64,000 nt of DNA from Gammaproteobacteria bacterium (GTDB lineage Bacteria > Pseudomonadota > Gammaproteobacteria > Chromatiales > Chromatiaceae), in contig JAGRGU010000065.1 of assembly GCA_020445335.1 (NCBI GenBank), forward strand, positions 18,996-82,995, read 5' to 3'. Of this stretch, positions 52,650 to 63,743 are shown piece after piece. The number at the start of each line of letters is the position of its first letter. Positions within the stretch are counted from its first letter, which is position 1. The notes beneath the pieces are model-generated. The model made no database searches. It was not told the origin of the DNA and worked only from the letters and a program-made list of their open reading frames with translations. The translations under genes and the position numbers were made by a program.

Positions 52650-53978
52650 ATGTCCGGAAAAGTATATATCAAGACCTTCGGTTGTCAGATGAACGAGTAC
52701 GACACCGCGAAGATGGCCGATCTGCTGCGCGAATCGCATGGCCTGGCATTGACCGAGCATGCCGAAGAGGCCGACCTGCTGTTGCTGAACACCTGCTCGA
52801 TCCGCGAAAAAGCGCAGGAGAAGGTCTTCTCGCAGCTCGGGAGGTGGCGTCCCTGGAAGGCGGCGCGGCCGGATCTGGTGATCGGGGTCGGCGGCTGCGT
52901 GGCCAGCCAGGAGGGTGAGGCGATACGCAGTCGTGCGCCCTACGTCGATCTGGTGTTCGGGCCGCAGACGCTGCACCGGCTGCCGCAGATGCTGGACGAG
53001 AGCCGCCGCCGCAGGGCGCCGGTCGTCGACGTCTCCTTTCCGGAGATCGAGAAGTTCGACCGGCTGCCGGAGCCGCGCGCTGAGGGTCCCAGCGCCTACG
53101 TCTCGGTGATGGAGGGGTGCTCCAAATACTGCACCTACTGCGTCGTGCCCTACACCCGCGGCGAGGAGATCAGCCGGCCGTTCGACGATGTCATAGCCGA
53201 AGTGGCGGCGCTGGCGGCGCAGGGGGTGCGTGAGGTCAATCTGCTGGGGCAGAACGTCAACGCCTACCGTGGCGCGACCCACGACGGTGGCAGCGCAGAT
53301 CTGGCGCTGCTGATCCAGTATGTTGCGGCGATCGACGGCATCGACCGCATCCGCTTCACCACCTCGCATCCGCTCGAGTTCAGCGACAGCCTGATCGACG
53401 TCTACGCCGAAGTGCCGGAGCTGGTGAGTCATCTCCATCTGCCTGTACAGAGCGGCTCCGACCGCATCCTGGCACTGATGAAACGCGGGCACACCGCGTT
53501 CGACTACAAGGCCAAGATCCGCAGGCTGCGCGAGCGGCGTCCCGGCATCAGCCTCTCCTCGGACTTCATCGTCGGCTTCCCGGGAGAGACGGAGGAGGAT
53601 TTCGAGCGCACGATGGCGCTGATCGAGACAGTCGGCTTCGACAACTCGTTCAGCTTCATCTTCAGCGCCCGCCCGGGGACGCCGGCAGCGGAGATGGCGG
53701 ACGACCTGCCGCTGGCGCTGAAGCAGGCACGGCTGGAGCGGCTGCAGCGGCGCATTTCGGAGATGGCCGGCGAGATCAGCCGGGCGATGGTAGGAGGCGT
53801 GGAGCGGGTGCTGGTGGAGCGCAGCTCACGCAAGGACAGGCGGCAGCTGGCGGGGCGCACGGAGAACAACCGGGTGGTCAATTTCGACGGTCCCGAGAGC
53901 CTGATCGGAGAGTTCGTGAACCTGCAGATAACCGAAGCGCTGCCCAACTCCCTGCGCGGCAGGCTGAACTCCAATTGA
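52650..53978 (+). CDS. miaB: tRNA-2-methylthio-N6-dimethylallyladenosine synthase
   Basis: A 442-residue radical-SAM methylthiotransferase acting on i6A37 of tRNAs. N-terminal cluster Cys residues lie in [23 protein letters not shown] and [11 protein letters not shown]; the radical-SAM site is [15 protein letters not shown]; the TRAM RNA-binding domain is at the C-terminus ([10 protein letters not shown]...FVNLQITEA). Length and order match MiaB. First gene of the conserved miaB-phoH-ybeY-corC-lnt set, although phoH has its own promoter-like TATAAT. Confidence 0.95.
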   Translation: MSGKVYIKTFGCQMNEYDTAKMADLLRESHGLALTEHAEEADLLLLNTCSIREKAQEKVFSQLGRWRPWKAARPDLVIGVGGCVASQEGEAIRSRAPYVDLVFGPQTLHRLPQMLDESRRRRAPVVDVSFPEIEKFDRLPEPRAEGPSAYVSVMEGCSKYCTYCVVPYTRGEEISRPFDDVIAEVAALAAQGVREVNLLGQNVNAYRGATHDGGSADLALLIQYVAAIDGIDRIRFTTSHPLEFSDSLIDVYAEVPELVSHLHLPVQSGSDRILALMKRGHTAFDYKAKIRRLRERRPGISLSSDFIVGFPGETEEDFERTMALIETVGFDNSFSFIFSARPGTPAAEMADDLPLALKQARLERLQRRISEMAGEISRAMVGGVERVLVERSSRKDRRQLAGRTENNRVVNFDGPESLIGEFVNLQITEALPNSLRGRLNSN

Positions 53979-54043
53979 GCTTTTTCGCACGCGGTGGCGA
54001 CGCACCGTTGGCGATCCGAATAGCTTGTGACGGAGGCAGCGGC

Positions 54044-54049
54044 TATAAT
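54044..54049 (+). promoter_or_regulatory. Consensus -10 element directly before phoH
   Basis: TATAAT is a perfect -10 hexamer ending nine bases before GTG 54058 and 15 before ATG 54064. A good -35 is not seen at 17 bases; TTGTGA lies 13 bases upstream. No ribosome-binding site follows, so the transcript could be leaderless. Confidence 0.4.
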
Positions 54050-54057
54050 CGCTGCTG

Positions 54058-55067
<1,010 letters not shown>

Positions 55068-55071
<4 letters not shown>

Positions 55072-55532
55072 GCCTGTCCCTCGATCTGCAAATCGTGACC
55101 GAGGATGACAATCTGCCGGACGAGGCGTCGCTGCGCCGCTGGGCGGAGGCGGCGCTTGAAGGGCGCCGCGAGCGTGCAGAGATCACCATCCGCCTCGTGG
55201 GCGAAGCCGAGGGTCGGGCGCTTAACCGGCAGTTCAGGGGCGGAAAGCGGGCCACCAATGTACTCTCCTTTCCCTATCACGCACCGGCGGTGGTGGTCTC
55301 CGAACTGCTGGGCGACCTGGTCATCTGTGCGCCGGTGGTGAAGGCCGAAGCGGCGGAGCAGGGCAAGGCGCCGATGGCGCACTGGGCACACATGGTGGTG
55401 CATGGGGTTCTCCACCTGTTGGGATATGACCATCAGCGCGAGGATGAAGCGGGAGAGATGGAGAGGGTCGAAACCGCGCTCATGTCGCAGCTGGGGTTTC
55501 CGGACCCCTACCGGGAACAGACTCAATCATGA
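55068..55532 (+). CDS. ybeY: Endoribonuclease YbeY
   Basis: A 154-residue zinc endoribonuclease needed for 16S rRNA 3'-end maturation and ribosome quality control. The zinc site [11 protein letters not shown] is intact; the core [17 protein letters not shown] also matches. GTG 55068 overlaps the phoH stop by 4 bases, and its end overlaps corC by 4. Confidence 0.94.
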
Positions 55533-56401
55533 GCAAGAGAAAGGGCGATAAAAAGCAGAAATCCGTTTTCACCCGCTGGGTCGCAGGTGTTTCGCACCGC
55601 TTGAGGCAGATCCCGGAGGATCGTTCGCAGCTGATCCAGCTGTTGCGCGAAGCCAATCGGCAGCACCTGCTCGACAGCGACGCGCTGTCGATGATCGAAG
55701 GGGTGCTGCAGGTGGCCGAGCTGCGTGTGCGCGACATCATGATTCCGCGGGCCAATATGACGGTGATCGATCGCGATGATCCGTTCGAGACCTTCCTGCC
55801 TAAGGTCGTTGAGTCTGCGCACTCCCGCTTTCCGGTGATCGGCGAGGATCGCGGTGAGGTGGTCGGTATCCTGCTGGCAAAGGACTTGCTCGCCTACGCC
55901 GAAAAGAGAGAGCGCAAACAGTTCGATATCCGCGACCTGCTGCGCTCGGCTGTGTTCGTGCCTGAGAGCAAGCGTCTCAACGTGCTGCTGAAGGAGTTTC
56001 GCGCCACGCGCAACCATATGGCGATCGTGGTCGACGAGTTCGGTGCCGCGGCGGGGCTGGTGACCATCGAGGACGTACTGGAACAGATCGTAGGTGAGAT
56101 AGAGGATGAGCACGACTTCGAAGACGAGGCCGCGATTCTGAAACTTGGTGAGCGTGACTACACGGCCAAGGCGCATACCGCAGTCGAGGAGTTCAACGAC
56201 TACTTCGGCAGTGAGTTCCCCAGCGACGAATTCGAGACGCTCGCCGGCCTGGTCAGCAATGCGCTCGGGCATCTGCCGCAGCGGGGCGAGACGGTCGATA
56301 TCGGCCATTTTCGATTCAAGGTGATACGCGCGGACAGCCGGCGTATACACCTGCTCAGCATTCGGCTGAAGAAAGAGGCAGCCGTCGCTGACGCGGGTTG
56401 A
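55529..56401 (+). CDS. corC: CorC/HlyC-family CBS-domain protein (YbeX)
   Basis: A 290-residue protein with two CBS domains ([40 protein letters not shown]) and a C-terminal CorC_HlyC domain ([20 protein letters not shown]). Cytoplasmic, without membrane helices, so of the YbeX type linked to Mg/Co handling and ribosome biology. Overlaps ybeY by 4 bases and is followed by lnt after 13. Confidence 0.92.
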   Translation: MSKRKGDKKQKSVFTRWVAGVSHRLRQIPEDRSQLIQLLREANRQHLLDSDALSMIEGVLQVAELRVRDIMIPRANMTVIDRDDPFETFLPKVVESAHSRFPVIGEDRGEVVGILLAKDLLAYAEKRERKQFDIRDLLRSAVFVPESKRLNVLLKEFRATRNHMAIVVDEFGAAAGLVTIEDVLEQIVGEIEDEHDFEDEAAILKLGERDYTAKAHTAVEEFNDYFGSEFPSDEFETLAGLVSNALGHLPQRGETVDIGHFRFKVIRADSRRIHLLSIRLKKEAAVADAG

Positions 56402-56414
56402 GCTGGGCGGCGGC

Positions 56415-57926
56415 GTGATCGATTCGCTCGCTGCACCCTGGCGTCTTTTCATCGCACTCTGTGCAGGGGCCTCGGTGGTTCTTGCCTTCGCACCCTTCTC
56501 ACTCTCCTGGATGGCCTATCTCGGGTTCGGCCTGCTGTTTCTGCTCTGGTCGGGCGCATCACCGAAGGCGGCATTCGTCGAGGGGTGGTTTTTCGGTCTG
56601 GGTCTTCTTGGGGTAGGTGTCTTCTGGATGCACATAAGCATCGACCAGTTCGGTAACGTCGGTACCGCGCTGGCGGTTGTGATCACCCTGTTGTTCGTTG
56701 CGTTGATGGCACTCTACTTCGGTGCGGCCGGGTGGCTGGCTCGCAGATTGGCATCCGCTGCCGCGGGGTCCGCAGCAGAGGGATTGCTGTTGCTGGCGCT
56801 GGGTTGGACGCTTTTCGAGTGGCTGCGTGGATGGTTGCTGGGCGGCTTTCCCTGGCTGGCGCTCGGTTATTCGCAGCTGGATACACCGCTCGCAGGATGG
56901 GCGCCCCTGATTGGCGTTTATGGTGTCGGTCTGGCCGTCGTTGTCAGCGTTGCTGCGTTGATCGGCATGTCACGCCCGGGGAGGGGAACACGTCTTGCGT
57001 GGCTGCTGGTGTTGCTGCTGATATGGGGCGGAGGTCGGATGTTGACCCACAGGCAGTGGGTGGAACCGGCTGGCGAGCCCATTTCGGTGGCGATCATCCA
57101 GGGCAATATAGAGCAGGCGCAGAAGTGGCTGCCGTCGATATTGCGACCGACGCTGACACACTACACACAGGCGAGCCGGGAGCAGTGGGGCACGGCGTTG
57201 ATCATCTGGCCGGAGACCGCGGTTCCCGCGTTTTCCTCCCAGGTCGAAGAGTCCTTTCTGGCGCCGCTTTCTGAAGAGGCTGCCGAACATGGCAGCAGCC
57301 TGCTGTTGGGGATCGTCGAACGTGGCGACAACGGCAGTTACTACAACGCGATGCTTTCGCTGGGCGAGAGCAGGGGCGCCTATTACAAGCGCCACCTGGT
57401 TCCGTTTGGTGAATTCATGCCGTTCAAGGGGCTGCTCAAGCCTCTGATCGACTGGCTGCAGATACCCATGTCGGATTTTTCCGCCGGCGGTAGTGGGGCG
57501 CCCCTATTGCGTCTGGCCGGCCACCAGGCCGGCATCTCGATCTGCTACGAGGATGCTTTTGGCGAGGAGGTGATCCGGGCGCTGCCGGAAGCGCGTTTTC
57601 TGGTGAATGCCAGCAACGACGCCTGGTTCGGTGATTCGCTGGCGCTGCCGCAACATCTGCAGATCGCTCGCATGCGGGCGCTGGAGAGCGGCCGGTATCT
57701 GCTGCGCTCCACCAATACCGGCATCTCCGCGATCATCGCGCCCAACGGTTCTATCGCCGCTCGTTCGCCCGCCTTCGAGCGCCATCTCCTGCGTGGCGAG
57801 ATCACCCCGCTGCAGGGTGTGACGCCCTACGCGCGCTGGGGCAACGTGCCGGTTATCGGCATGGTGGTGTTGCTGTTTTGCGCTTTGCTGCTGCGTCGGT
57901 ACCGGTTGCGCAACCGGCGCGACTAA
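56415..57926 (+). CDS. lnt: Apolipoprotein N-acyltransferase
   Basis: A 503-residue inner-membrane enzyme that N-acylates the Cys of diacylated lipoproteins. The first 220 residues hold several membrane helices; the periplasmic carbon-nitrogen hydrolase domain has Glu in IIWPETAVPAF, Lys in YYKRHLVPFGEFMPF region and Cys in SICYEDAFGEEV, the Glu-Lys-Cys triad. A final helix (VIGMVVLLFCALLL) anchors the C-terminus. GTG 56415 begins behind GGCGGC. Its stop overlaps, in the opposite direction, that of rnd. Confidence 0.93.
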   Translation: MIDSLAAPWRLFIALCAGASVVLAFAPFSLSWMAYLGFGLLFLLWSGASPKAAFVEGWFFGLGLLGVGVFWMHISIDQFGNVGTALAVVITLLFVALMALYFGAAGWLARRLASAAAGSAAEGLLLLALGWTLFEWLRGWLLGGFPWLALGYSQLDTPLAGWAPLIGVYGVGLAVVVSVAALIGMSRPGRGTRLAWLLVLLLIWGGGRMLTHRQWVEPAGEPISVAIIQGNIEQAQKWLPSILRPTLTHYTQASREQWGTALIIWPETAVPAFSSQVEESFLAPLSEEAAEHGSSLLLGIVERGDNGSYYNAMLSLGESRGAYYKRHLVPFGEFMPFKGLLKPLIDWLQIPMSDFSAGGSGAPLLRLAGHQAGISICYEDAFGEEVIRALPEARFLVNASNDAWFGDSLALPQHLQIARMRALESGRYLLRSTNTGISAIIAPNGSIAARSPAFERHLLRGEITPLQGVTPYARWGNVPVIGMVVLLFCALLLRRYRLRNRRD

Positions 57927-59086
57927 TCCCGTATCGCGCTTTTCACGAGGACGAGTCTGCCGTTCTCAAGACGCGGTTCTAGCACTCCATTCAGTACCGA
58001 GAGCAGCGCGTCACCGGCGATTTTGCGTCGCCAGCCACGCAGTAGATCGATGTCGCGCGAGCCCGCCGTCAACCGTTCCAAGTCCTGCCGCGAAGCGAGC
58101 AGCGCCGGGGTGGTGCGCTGTTGCTCGGCGAGCAGCCGCAGTGCGCTCATCAGCAGATCAACGATCGCCTCCTGATTTGCGCTGATACGTTTGGATGGTC
58201 GACTCTGGCTCGGCCACTCCGAGCTCGGCAATGCCCTGGACTCCGCGATCAGTTCCAGCCAGCGCGCGCCGCTGCGCTTCAGCTGCCCCGGCTCCAGACC
58301 GCGAATTCGGCTCAACGCCTCCAGCGATTGGGGCGCCTGACGGGCCAGGTCGATCAGTGGATCGTCCTGCAATATCCAGCGACGCGGCCGGTCCGCGGCC
58401 AAAGCCTGTTTTTCGCGCCAGGCGGCAAGCACCTGTAACGTCGCCAGTTGTGCGCCTTTCAGCCGCTGGCGCCCTTTGACCTTCTCCCAGACAGTGTCGG
58501 GGTCGATGCGGTAGGTCGCGGGATCGGCGAGTGCGGCGAACTCTTCCGCCAGCCAGTCGATGCGTCCGAGTCGCTCCAGCTCACCCTTGAGCGCGAGATA
58601 GACGCGGCCAAGATAGATGACGTCGTCCAACGCGTAGCGCAACTGCCCCTGGCGCAGCGGCCGAAGCGACCAATCGGTGCGGGTGTGGCTCTTCGCCAGG
58701 TCGACACCGAGTTGCTTCTGCACCAGGGCCGCGTAGCCGACCTGCTCGCCGAGTCCGAGCAGGGTCGCGGCCAGCTGCGTATCGAACAACGGCGCGGGGA
58801 GCCGCTGCCAGAGCAGGTAGAAAATCTCGAGGTCCTGGCGGCCGGCGTGAAAAACCTTGGTGCCGGAGGAATTCAGCAGCAGGCGCTCGAGCGGTGCCAG
58901 ATCCTCCAGCTTTAGCGGGTCGATGCAGGCGGCGATCTCGCCGTCGCAGAGCTGCAGCAGGCAGAGCTTAGGGTGGTAGCTCTTCTCGCGTACGAATTCG
59001 GTATCCACGGCAAGCCAGGGGCTGCCGGCGAGCTGCTCGCAGAGTTGCTCCAGCGCATCTGCGGTATCCACGTAGAGTTCTTGCAT
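57923..59086 (-). CDS. rnd: Ribonuclease D
   Basis: A 387-residue 3'-5' exoribonuclease for tRNA 3'-end processing. DEDDy motifs are visible: AVDTEFVREKSYHPKLCLLQ, FHAGRQDLEIFYLL, and LRYALDDVIYL; HRDC helices follow (LAAWREKQALAADRPRRWIL). ATG 59086 is preceded by CAGGAACAGG; the open frame goes on to 59503 but that part is not conserved. Its stop TAG overlaps lnt's TAA by three bases, convergently. Confidence 0.92.
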   Translation of the reverse strand: MQELYVDTADALEQLCEQLAGSPWLAVDTEFVREKSYHPKLCLLQLCDGEIAACIDPLKLEDLAPLERLLLNSSGTKVFHAGRQDLEIFYLLWQRLPAPLFDTQLAATLLGLGEQVGYAALVQKQLGVDLAKSHTRTDWSLRPLRQGQLRYALDDVIYLGRVYLALKGELERLGRIDWLAEEFAALADPATYRIDPDTVWEKVKGRQRLKGAQLATLQVLAAWREKQALAADRPRRWILQDDPLIDLARQAPQSLEALSRIRGLEPGQLKRSGARWLELIAESRALPSSEWPSQSRPSKRISANQEAIVDLLMSALRLLAEQQRTTPALLASRQDLERLTAGSRDIDLLRGWRRKIAGDALLSVLNGVLEPRLENGRLVLVKSAIRD

Positions 59087-59216
59087 CCTGTTCCTGCCGC
59101 TGCTGTCGGGCGTGGAAGAATAACACTCTCGGCAACAGTTTTTCCTCTCCTGTGCAGGCGGTATGATGCGCGGTGCGCCAGCCCGGCGCGGAAGTTTTTG
59201 TTGCGGAGTGTTTGCT

Positions 59217-59732
59217 TTGGGCAGACTGCTCAATCTTTTCGTCGATATCTGCCTGCTGCGGGCCGGACCGCAACAGCTGCCGGCCTCGCCTTTTCTGCTG
59301 TGGCTGACCGCGCTGCTGTCGCTGGTCAGTGGTGCGTTGGTGATCGTCAATACCTTCGGCAGCCTGGCTGTCGCCGCAATGGCACAGCTGGTCGATATGC
59401 TGCTGCTGCTGGGATTGTTGCGTCTCTCGTTGCTGCTGTTCAACCGTTCCGCCAGGTTTCTGCAGGCTGCTACGGCGCTGCTGGGCACCTCGTTGCTGAT
59501 CAATCTGCTGGCGATGCCGTTACAGCTGCTGATCCAACCCGATCCGTCGGCTTCGTTTCTCGCTGAGCTGGGCGTGCTTTTCTATCTTGCCGTCGTTATC
59601 TGGGCGCTGGTGATCATTGGGCATATCTTCCGCTGTGCGCTCGAGATACGTCTGATCATGGGCGTGGCCATCGCGCTGGGCTACTTTCTGAGTGTCAGCG
59701 CGCTGGTGCAGAGCCTGCTTCCGGTGACCTGA
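59217..59732 (+). CDS. Integral membrane protein of unknown function, upstream of mpl
   Basis: About 171 residues and five or six strongly hydrophobic helices (FLLWLTALLSLVSGALVIVN, LVDMLLLLGLLRLSLLLF, LFYLAVVIWALVIIGHIFRC). TTG 59217 is chosen because GCGGAG lies 8 bases upstream and it gives MGRLLNLFVDICLLRAGPQQ, which looks like a natural N-terminus; GTG 59208 and ATG 59163 are alternatives. No known domain. It ends one base before the mpl start, so the two are likely co-expressed. Confidence 0.7.
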   Translation: MGRLLNLFVDICLLRAGPQQLPASPFLLWLTALLSLVSGALVIVNTFGSLAVAAMAQLVDMLLLLGLLRLSLLLFNRSARFLQAATALLGTSLLINLLAMPLQLLIQPDPSASFLAELGVLFYLAVVIWALVIIGHIFRCALEIRLIMGVAIALGYFLSVSALVQSLLPVT

Positions 59733-59733
59733 C

Positions 59734-61110
59734 ATGCATCTTCACATTCTGGGCATCTGCGGTACTTTCATGGGTGGAATCGCGCTTCTCGCGCGTGCGC
59801 TCGGTCACCAGGTGAGCGGCTCCGACGCCAACGTCTATCCGCCGATGAGCAGCCAGCTGGAAGCGTCGGGGATCAAACTGGTCGAAGGGTACAGCCCTGA
59901 AAATCTTCAGCCGGCGCCCGATTGCGTGCTGGTCGGCAACGCCATGTCGCGCGGCAATCCGGCGGTGGAGTATCTGCTCGATCGTGGGCTGCGCTACCAG
60001 TCGGGACCGCAGTGGCTGGCCGAGCAGGTGCTTTCCGACCGCTGGGTGTTGGCGGTTTCCGGTACCCACGGCAAGACAAGCACCGCCAGTCTGCTGGCCT
60101 GGCTGCTGGAGTATGCGGGATTGTCGCCGGGGTTCCTGATCGGCGGTGTTCCGGAGAATTTCGGCTGCTCGGCGAGGCTGGGGGAGTCGCCGTTTTTCGT
60201 CATCGAGGCGGATGAGTACGATACGGCTTTCTTCGACAAGCGTTCCAAGTTCATCCACTATCGTCCACGCACGCTGGTGATCAACAACCTCGAGTTCGAT
60301 CATGCCGACATTTTCGACGATCTGGCGATGATTCAGCGACAGTTTCACCATCTGCTGCGCACCGTACCCGGCAGTGGCCTGATCATCGCGCCTGCCGGAT
60401 CGGCGGCGATCGGGCAGGTGCTGGAGATGGGATGCTGGACGCGTTTGGAGCGGTTCACGGCCGGAACGGGGGAAGCGGACTGGAGCGCAGCGGAGATCGA
60501 AAAGGGCGGGGGCGCCTTCACGCTGCTGCAGCAGCGGCAGCGGGTTGGACGGGCCGAGTGGCAGTTGAGCGGTCTGCACAATGTCGAGAACGCACTGGCT
60601 GCGGTGGCCGCGGCGCGACATGCAGGTGTGCCGCCGCACTGCTCGATCGAGGCGTTGCCAGCTTTTCGCAATGTAAAACGACGCATGGAGTTGCGTGGCG
60701 AGCAGGGCGGGGTGCGGGTCTACGATGACTTCGCTCACCATCCCACGGCGATTGCCACCACCTTGCAGGGGTTGCGTGCCAAAGTGGGCGATTCGGTGCG
60801 TATCTTTGCCGTGCTGGAGCCCAGGTCGAACACCATGCGAATGGGCGTGCAGGCGCAACGGCTGCCGTCTGCGCTGGCGGCGGCCGACCATGCAATGATC
60901 TATGTATCGAAAGGCCTGGAGTGGCGACCCGAAACGGTATTTGCACCGCTTGGAAACGCCTGCGAGCTGTTCGGCGACGTCGAGCAGTTGCTGCACAGCC
61001 TGGTTGCGCAGACGCTGGCCGGCGACCATGTGGTGATCATGAGCAACGGTGGTTTCGAGGGGATACATCAGCGGTTGCTCGATCTCCTGAGGATGCGTGA
61101 GAATGGCTGA
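59734..61110 (+). CDS. mpl: UDP-MurNAc:L-Ala-gamma-D-Glu-mDAP ligase
   Basis: A 458-residue Mur-type ligase that reattaches the recycled tripeptide to UDP-MurNAc. N-terminal [23 protein letters not shown] loop [36 protein letters not shown] and [10 protein letters not shown] are clearly Mpl. Works in cell-wall recycling. ATG 59734 is one base after the upstream stop; it overlaps ubiX by 8 bases. Confidence 0.95.
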   Translation: MHLHILGICGTFMGGIALLARALGHQVSGSDANVYPPMSSQLEASGIKLVEGYSPENLQPAPDCVLVGNAMSRGNPAVEYLLDRGLRYQSGPQWLAEQVLSDRWVLAVSGTHGKTSTASLLAWLLEYAGLSPGFLIGGVPENFGCSARLGESPFFVIEADEYDTAFFDKRSKFIHYRPRTLVINNLEFDHADIFDDLAMIQRQFHHLLRTVPGSGLIIAPAGSAAIGQVLEMGCWTRLERFTAGTGEADWSAAEIEKGGGAFTLLQQRQRVGRAEWQLSGLHNVENALAAVAAARHAGVPPHCSIEALPAFRNVKRRMELRGEQGGVRVYDDFAHHPTAIATTLQGLRAKVGDSVRIFAVLEPRSNTMRMGVQAQRLPSALAAADHAMIYVSKGLEWRPETVFAPLGNACELFGDVEQLLHSLVAQTLAGDHVVIMSNGGFEGIHQRLLDLLRMRENG

Positions 61111-61717
61111 CGGCAACCAACCCGTGGCGCTGGCGATTACGGGCGCCTCCGGCTGCCAGTATGGATTGCGACTGCTCGAGGCGCTGCTCGCAGCCGAGCG
61201 TACGGTCTATCTGATGGTCTCCAAGGCGGCGCAGGTGGTGATCTCGATCGAAAGCGACCTGAAGCTGCCGTCGCAGCCCGCAACAATGGAGTCGTTGCTG
61301 TGCGAGCGCTTCGGCGCCGCTGAAGGCCAGTTGCGGGTTTTCGGCCGTGAACAGTGGACCGCGCCGGTTGCGAGTGGCTCGGGTGCGCCGGCGGCGATGG
61401 TGGTGGCGCCCTGCTCCACCGGTACGCTGTCGGCGATCGCCTGCGGCGCCAGCAACAACCTCATTGAGCGGGCCGCCGACGTAGTGATCAAGGAGCGCAG
61501 GCAGCTGATACTGATGCCACGGGAGACGCCACTCTCGGCGATTCATCTGGAGCATATGCTCAAGCTGGCGCGCCTGGGTGTGACGATAATGCCGGCGGCT
61601 CCAGGCTTTTACCATCGTCCGCAGCAAGTGGCCGATCTGGTTGATTTCATGGTGGCGCGAGTGCTCGACCATCTGCGCATTCCGCATCGACTGGCACGTC
61701 GCTGGGGTGAGGAGTGA
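61103..61717 (+). CDS. ubiX: Flavin prenyltransferase UbiX
   Basis: A 204-residue flavoprotein that makes prenylated FMN for the UbiD decarboxylase of ubiquinone synthesis. Motifs: [58 protein letters not shown] and [23 protein letters not shown] 61103 overlaps mpl; GTG 61097 is an alternative with GAGG five bases closer. Converges with the DedA-PAP2 gene. Confidence 0.94.
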   Translation: MADGNQPVALAITGASGCQYGLRLLEALLAAERTVYLMVSKAAQVVISIESDLKLPSQPATMESLLCERFGAAEGQLRVFGREQWTAPVASGSGAPAAMVVAPCSTGTLSAIACGASNNLIERAADVVIKERRQLILMPRETPLSAIHLEHMLKLARLGVTIMPAAPGFYHRPQQVADLVDFMVARVLDHLRIPHRLARRWGEE

Positions 61718-61726
61718 GGTCTGGAA

Positions 61727-63721
61727 TTACTCGCTTGGCGCAGGTAAGTGCAGCAGCAGGGTGCCGTTGGCGGTGAGTCGCTGTTTCATCGAGGCAGGCA
61801 GATCCGCGCGCAGTTGTTCAAACGCCTGTGCGGAATCTATTCGTGATGTGGCGTAGGCCAGCAGGTTCAACAACTCGCTTTTGAGTTGTTCGTTGACGAC
61901 GCCGACCCAAAGGGGCGCCCCGTCTTCTGCGAGATGCCTGTCGGCTGGCCAGAAACGCAGCACCAGTCGTCGATCTGGTGGCAACAGGCGAACAAGGCTG
62001 AGGGTCTCGTGTCGGCCGGCATGCACCTGTGGCAGCAGCGGCAGTTGACTCAGCGGCAGCGCGGGAGAGAACAACCTGATCGCCGCCTGCCAGTCGAATG
62101 CGGGCGCGGGCTGCCAGCCCGCGTGTCTCAGCCCGGCGGCCAACCGTGTCAGCGATCCCGCAAACTGCAGCCTAAGTGGATGCTCCAGGCGCCCCCGGGT
62201 GTCCTGCCTTAACGCGGGCAGTCCCCGCCATCCCCCGGACCACCATTCAGCTTCGGGGATCGCGATCGTCTGGCGAGGCGGCGCATATAGCGCCACATTT
62301 TCGTCGTGATCGAACTTCAGGTGTATTAGGGTTGCGCAGAGAAGGAGAGCCAGAGTGAGCAGTGCCAGCGGCCGCGGACGTGGTGAAGGCGCGACATGCC
62401 GACTGTAGGCGATGCCGAGTCCGGCCAGCCAGGCAACGCCTAGCGCAATGCTCGCCAGGACATCCGCAAGCCAGTGCATGCCGAGATAGAGGCGCGACAG
62501 CGCCACCCCGGATACCAGCATGCCAGCCAGGCTATAGGGCAGCCAGCGCCAGCGTGGATCGAGACCTCGCGCGATCAGCACCGCCAGGAAGCCGAAAGCG
62601 ATGGTCGCCCACAGGGTATGACCGCTGGGAAAGGCGAAACTGTCGCCTGTGGCCGGTGCGAGCAGCGGACGCGGTATCCGTAGGACCAGCTTGATCAGGG
62701 GGGCGGCGAGCAAGGCGAAGCCGGTCGCGACCAGCCAATAGAGCGCGGCTCGCCGCTGCCGCATCAGCAACAGCCAGGCGAGCACCATGCTCACCAGCAG
62801 CGCCAGCGACTTGGCGTCGGCCAGCGCGGTAATGGAGACGAACAGGTGGTCGCCCCAGGGCGAACGCAGGCTCTGCAGCGTATTGAGCACCGTTTCATTT
62901 ATGCCGCTTGAGGCGCCCGGGTCGGCGAGCGTCCAGCCGGTGACCAGCGCGAATAGCAGCGCCATCAGCAACAGTACCGTTGCCAGGATCGATACGCCAC
63001 GCGCTTCCGGATGTTGCGGGTCGATGAGCGCTTCAGCGGTGCTGCGGACCAGCGGATGGCGCTCGCCCCACTGCAGAGCCAGGTTCAGCAGGCGCCCTGC
63101 ACGGGGTTGCAGATAGCTGAATGTGCGGTGGATGATCCAGTAGGCGAACCAGCCGAGAGCGACCAGTAACAGCAGCACGATGACGAGCCTGAGCGCGACT
63201 TCGGAGGCGAGTTTCAGCGAACTGCCGAAAACGACGCCCGGCAGCAGGTAGGCGGGCGCCCAGGCCAGTGCCGAAAGGACGTTGGCGACGGCGAAGCGGC
63301 CCGGCGACATGCCCATCATGCCGGCGACCAGCGGTATGACCGCGCGCACAGGTCCGAAAAAGCGTCCGATGGCGACGCTTTTGCCGCCATACTTCTCGAA
63401 AAACTCGATCCCTCTGGCGAGGCTTTGCGGGTAGCGGGTGAATGGCCAGACAGCACGCAGGCGATCGCGATAGTGGCGGCCGAACCAGAAGCTGAGACCG
63501 TCGCCCGCCACCGCGCCGGCGACGGCCCAGGCCATCGCGGTGCCGAAATCGATCGCCCCGGCAGCGATCAGCGCGCCGATGCCGAACATGATCGCGACAC
63601 CGGGAACGATCATGCCGACAAGTGCCAGCGATTCCGCCATCGCCACACTGAAGAGCAGTGCGCCGGACCAGAGCGGATGCAGTTGGACCCAGTCGAGCAG
63701 TTGTTGAAAAAGCTCGGTCAT
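61727..63721 (-). CDS. DedA - PAP2 phosphatase - LssY C-terminal domain fusion
   Basis: A 664-residue membrane protein. Residues 1-205 are DedA/SNARE-associated (GVAIMFGIGALIAAGAIDFG, IGRFFGPVRAVIPLVAGMM). Residues 280-460 are a PAP2 lipid phosphatase with KLVLRIPRP, FPSGHTLWAT and SRLYLGMHWLAD. The last 190 residues are an LssY-type periplasmic domain. Probably recycles undecaprenyl or phospholipid phosphates, DedA moving the lipid and PAP2 removing phosphate. ATG 63721 starts at the first DedA helix; the frame further up to 63868 is rejected. Lies 22 bases after the hemL end. Confidence 0.88.
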   Translation of the reverse strand: MTELFQQLLDWVQLHPLWSGALLFSVAMAESLALVGMIVPGVAIMFGIGALIAAGAIDFGTAMAWAVAGAVAGDGLSFWFGRHYRDRLRAVWPFTRYPQSLARGIEFFEKYGGKSVAIGRFFGPVRAVIPLVAGMMGMSPGRFAVANVLSALAWAPAYLLPGVVFGSSLKLASEVALRLVIVLLLLVALGWFAYWIIHRTFSYLQPRAGRLLNLALQWGERHPLVRSTAEALIDPQHPEARGVSILATVLLLMALLFALVTGWTLADPGASSGINETVLNTLQSLRSPWGDHLFVSITALADAKSLALLVSMVLAWLLLMRQRRAALYWLVATGFALLAAPLIKLVLRIPRPLLAPATGDSFAFPSGHTLWATIAFGFLAVLIARGLDPRWRWLPYSLAGMLVSGVALSRLYLGMHWLADVLASIALGVAWLAGLGIAYSRHVAPSPRPRPLALLTLALLLCATLIHLKFDHDENVALYAPPRQTIAIPEAEWWSGGWRGLPALRQDTRGRLEHPLRLQFAGSLTRLAAGLRHAGWQPAPAFDWQAAIRLFSPALPLSQLPLLPQVHAGRHETLSLVRLLPPDRRLVLRFWPADRHLAEDGAPLWVGVVNEQLKSELLNLLAYATSRIDSAQAFEQLRADLPASMKQRLTANGTLLLHLPAPSE

Positions 63722-63743
63722 GCCAGGGCCTGCCGCGGTCGAT

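Noticed and set aside
52410-53492. 360-residue minus-strand frame over miaB
   Set aside because: Shadow of miaB, whose radical-SAM and cluster Cys motifs are all intact.
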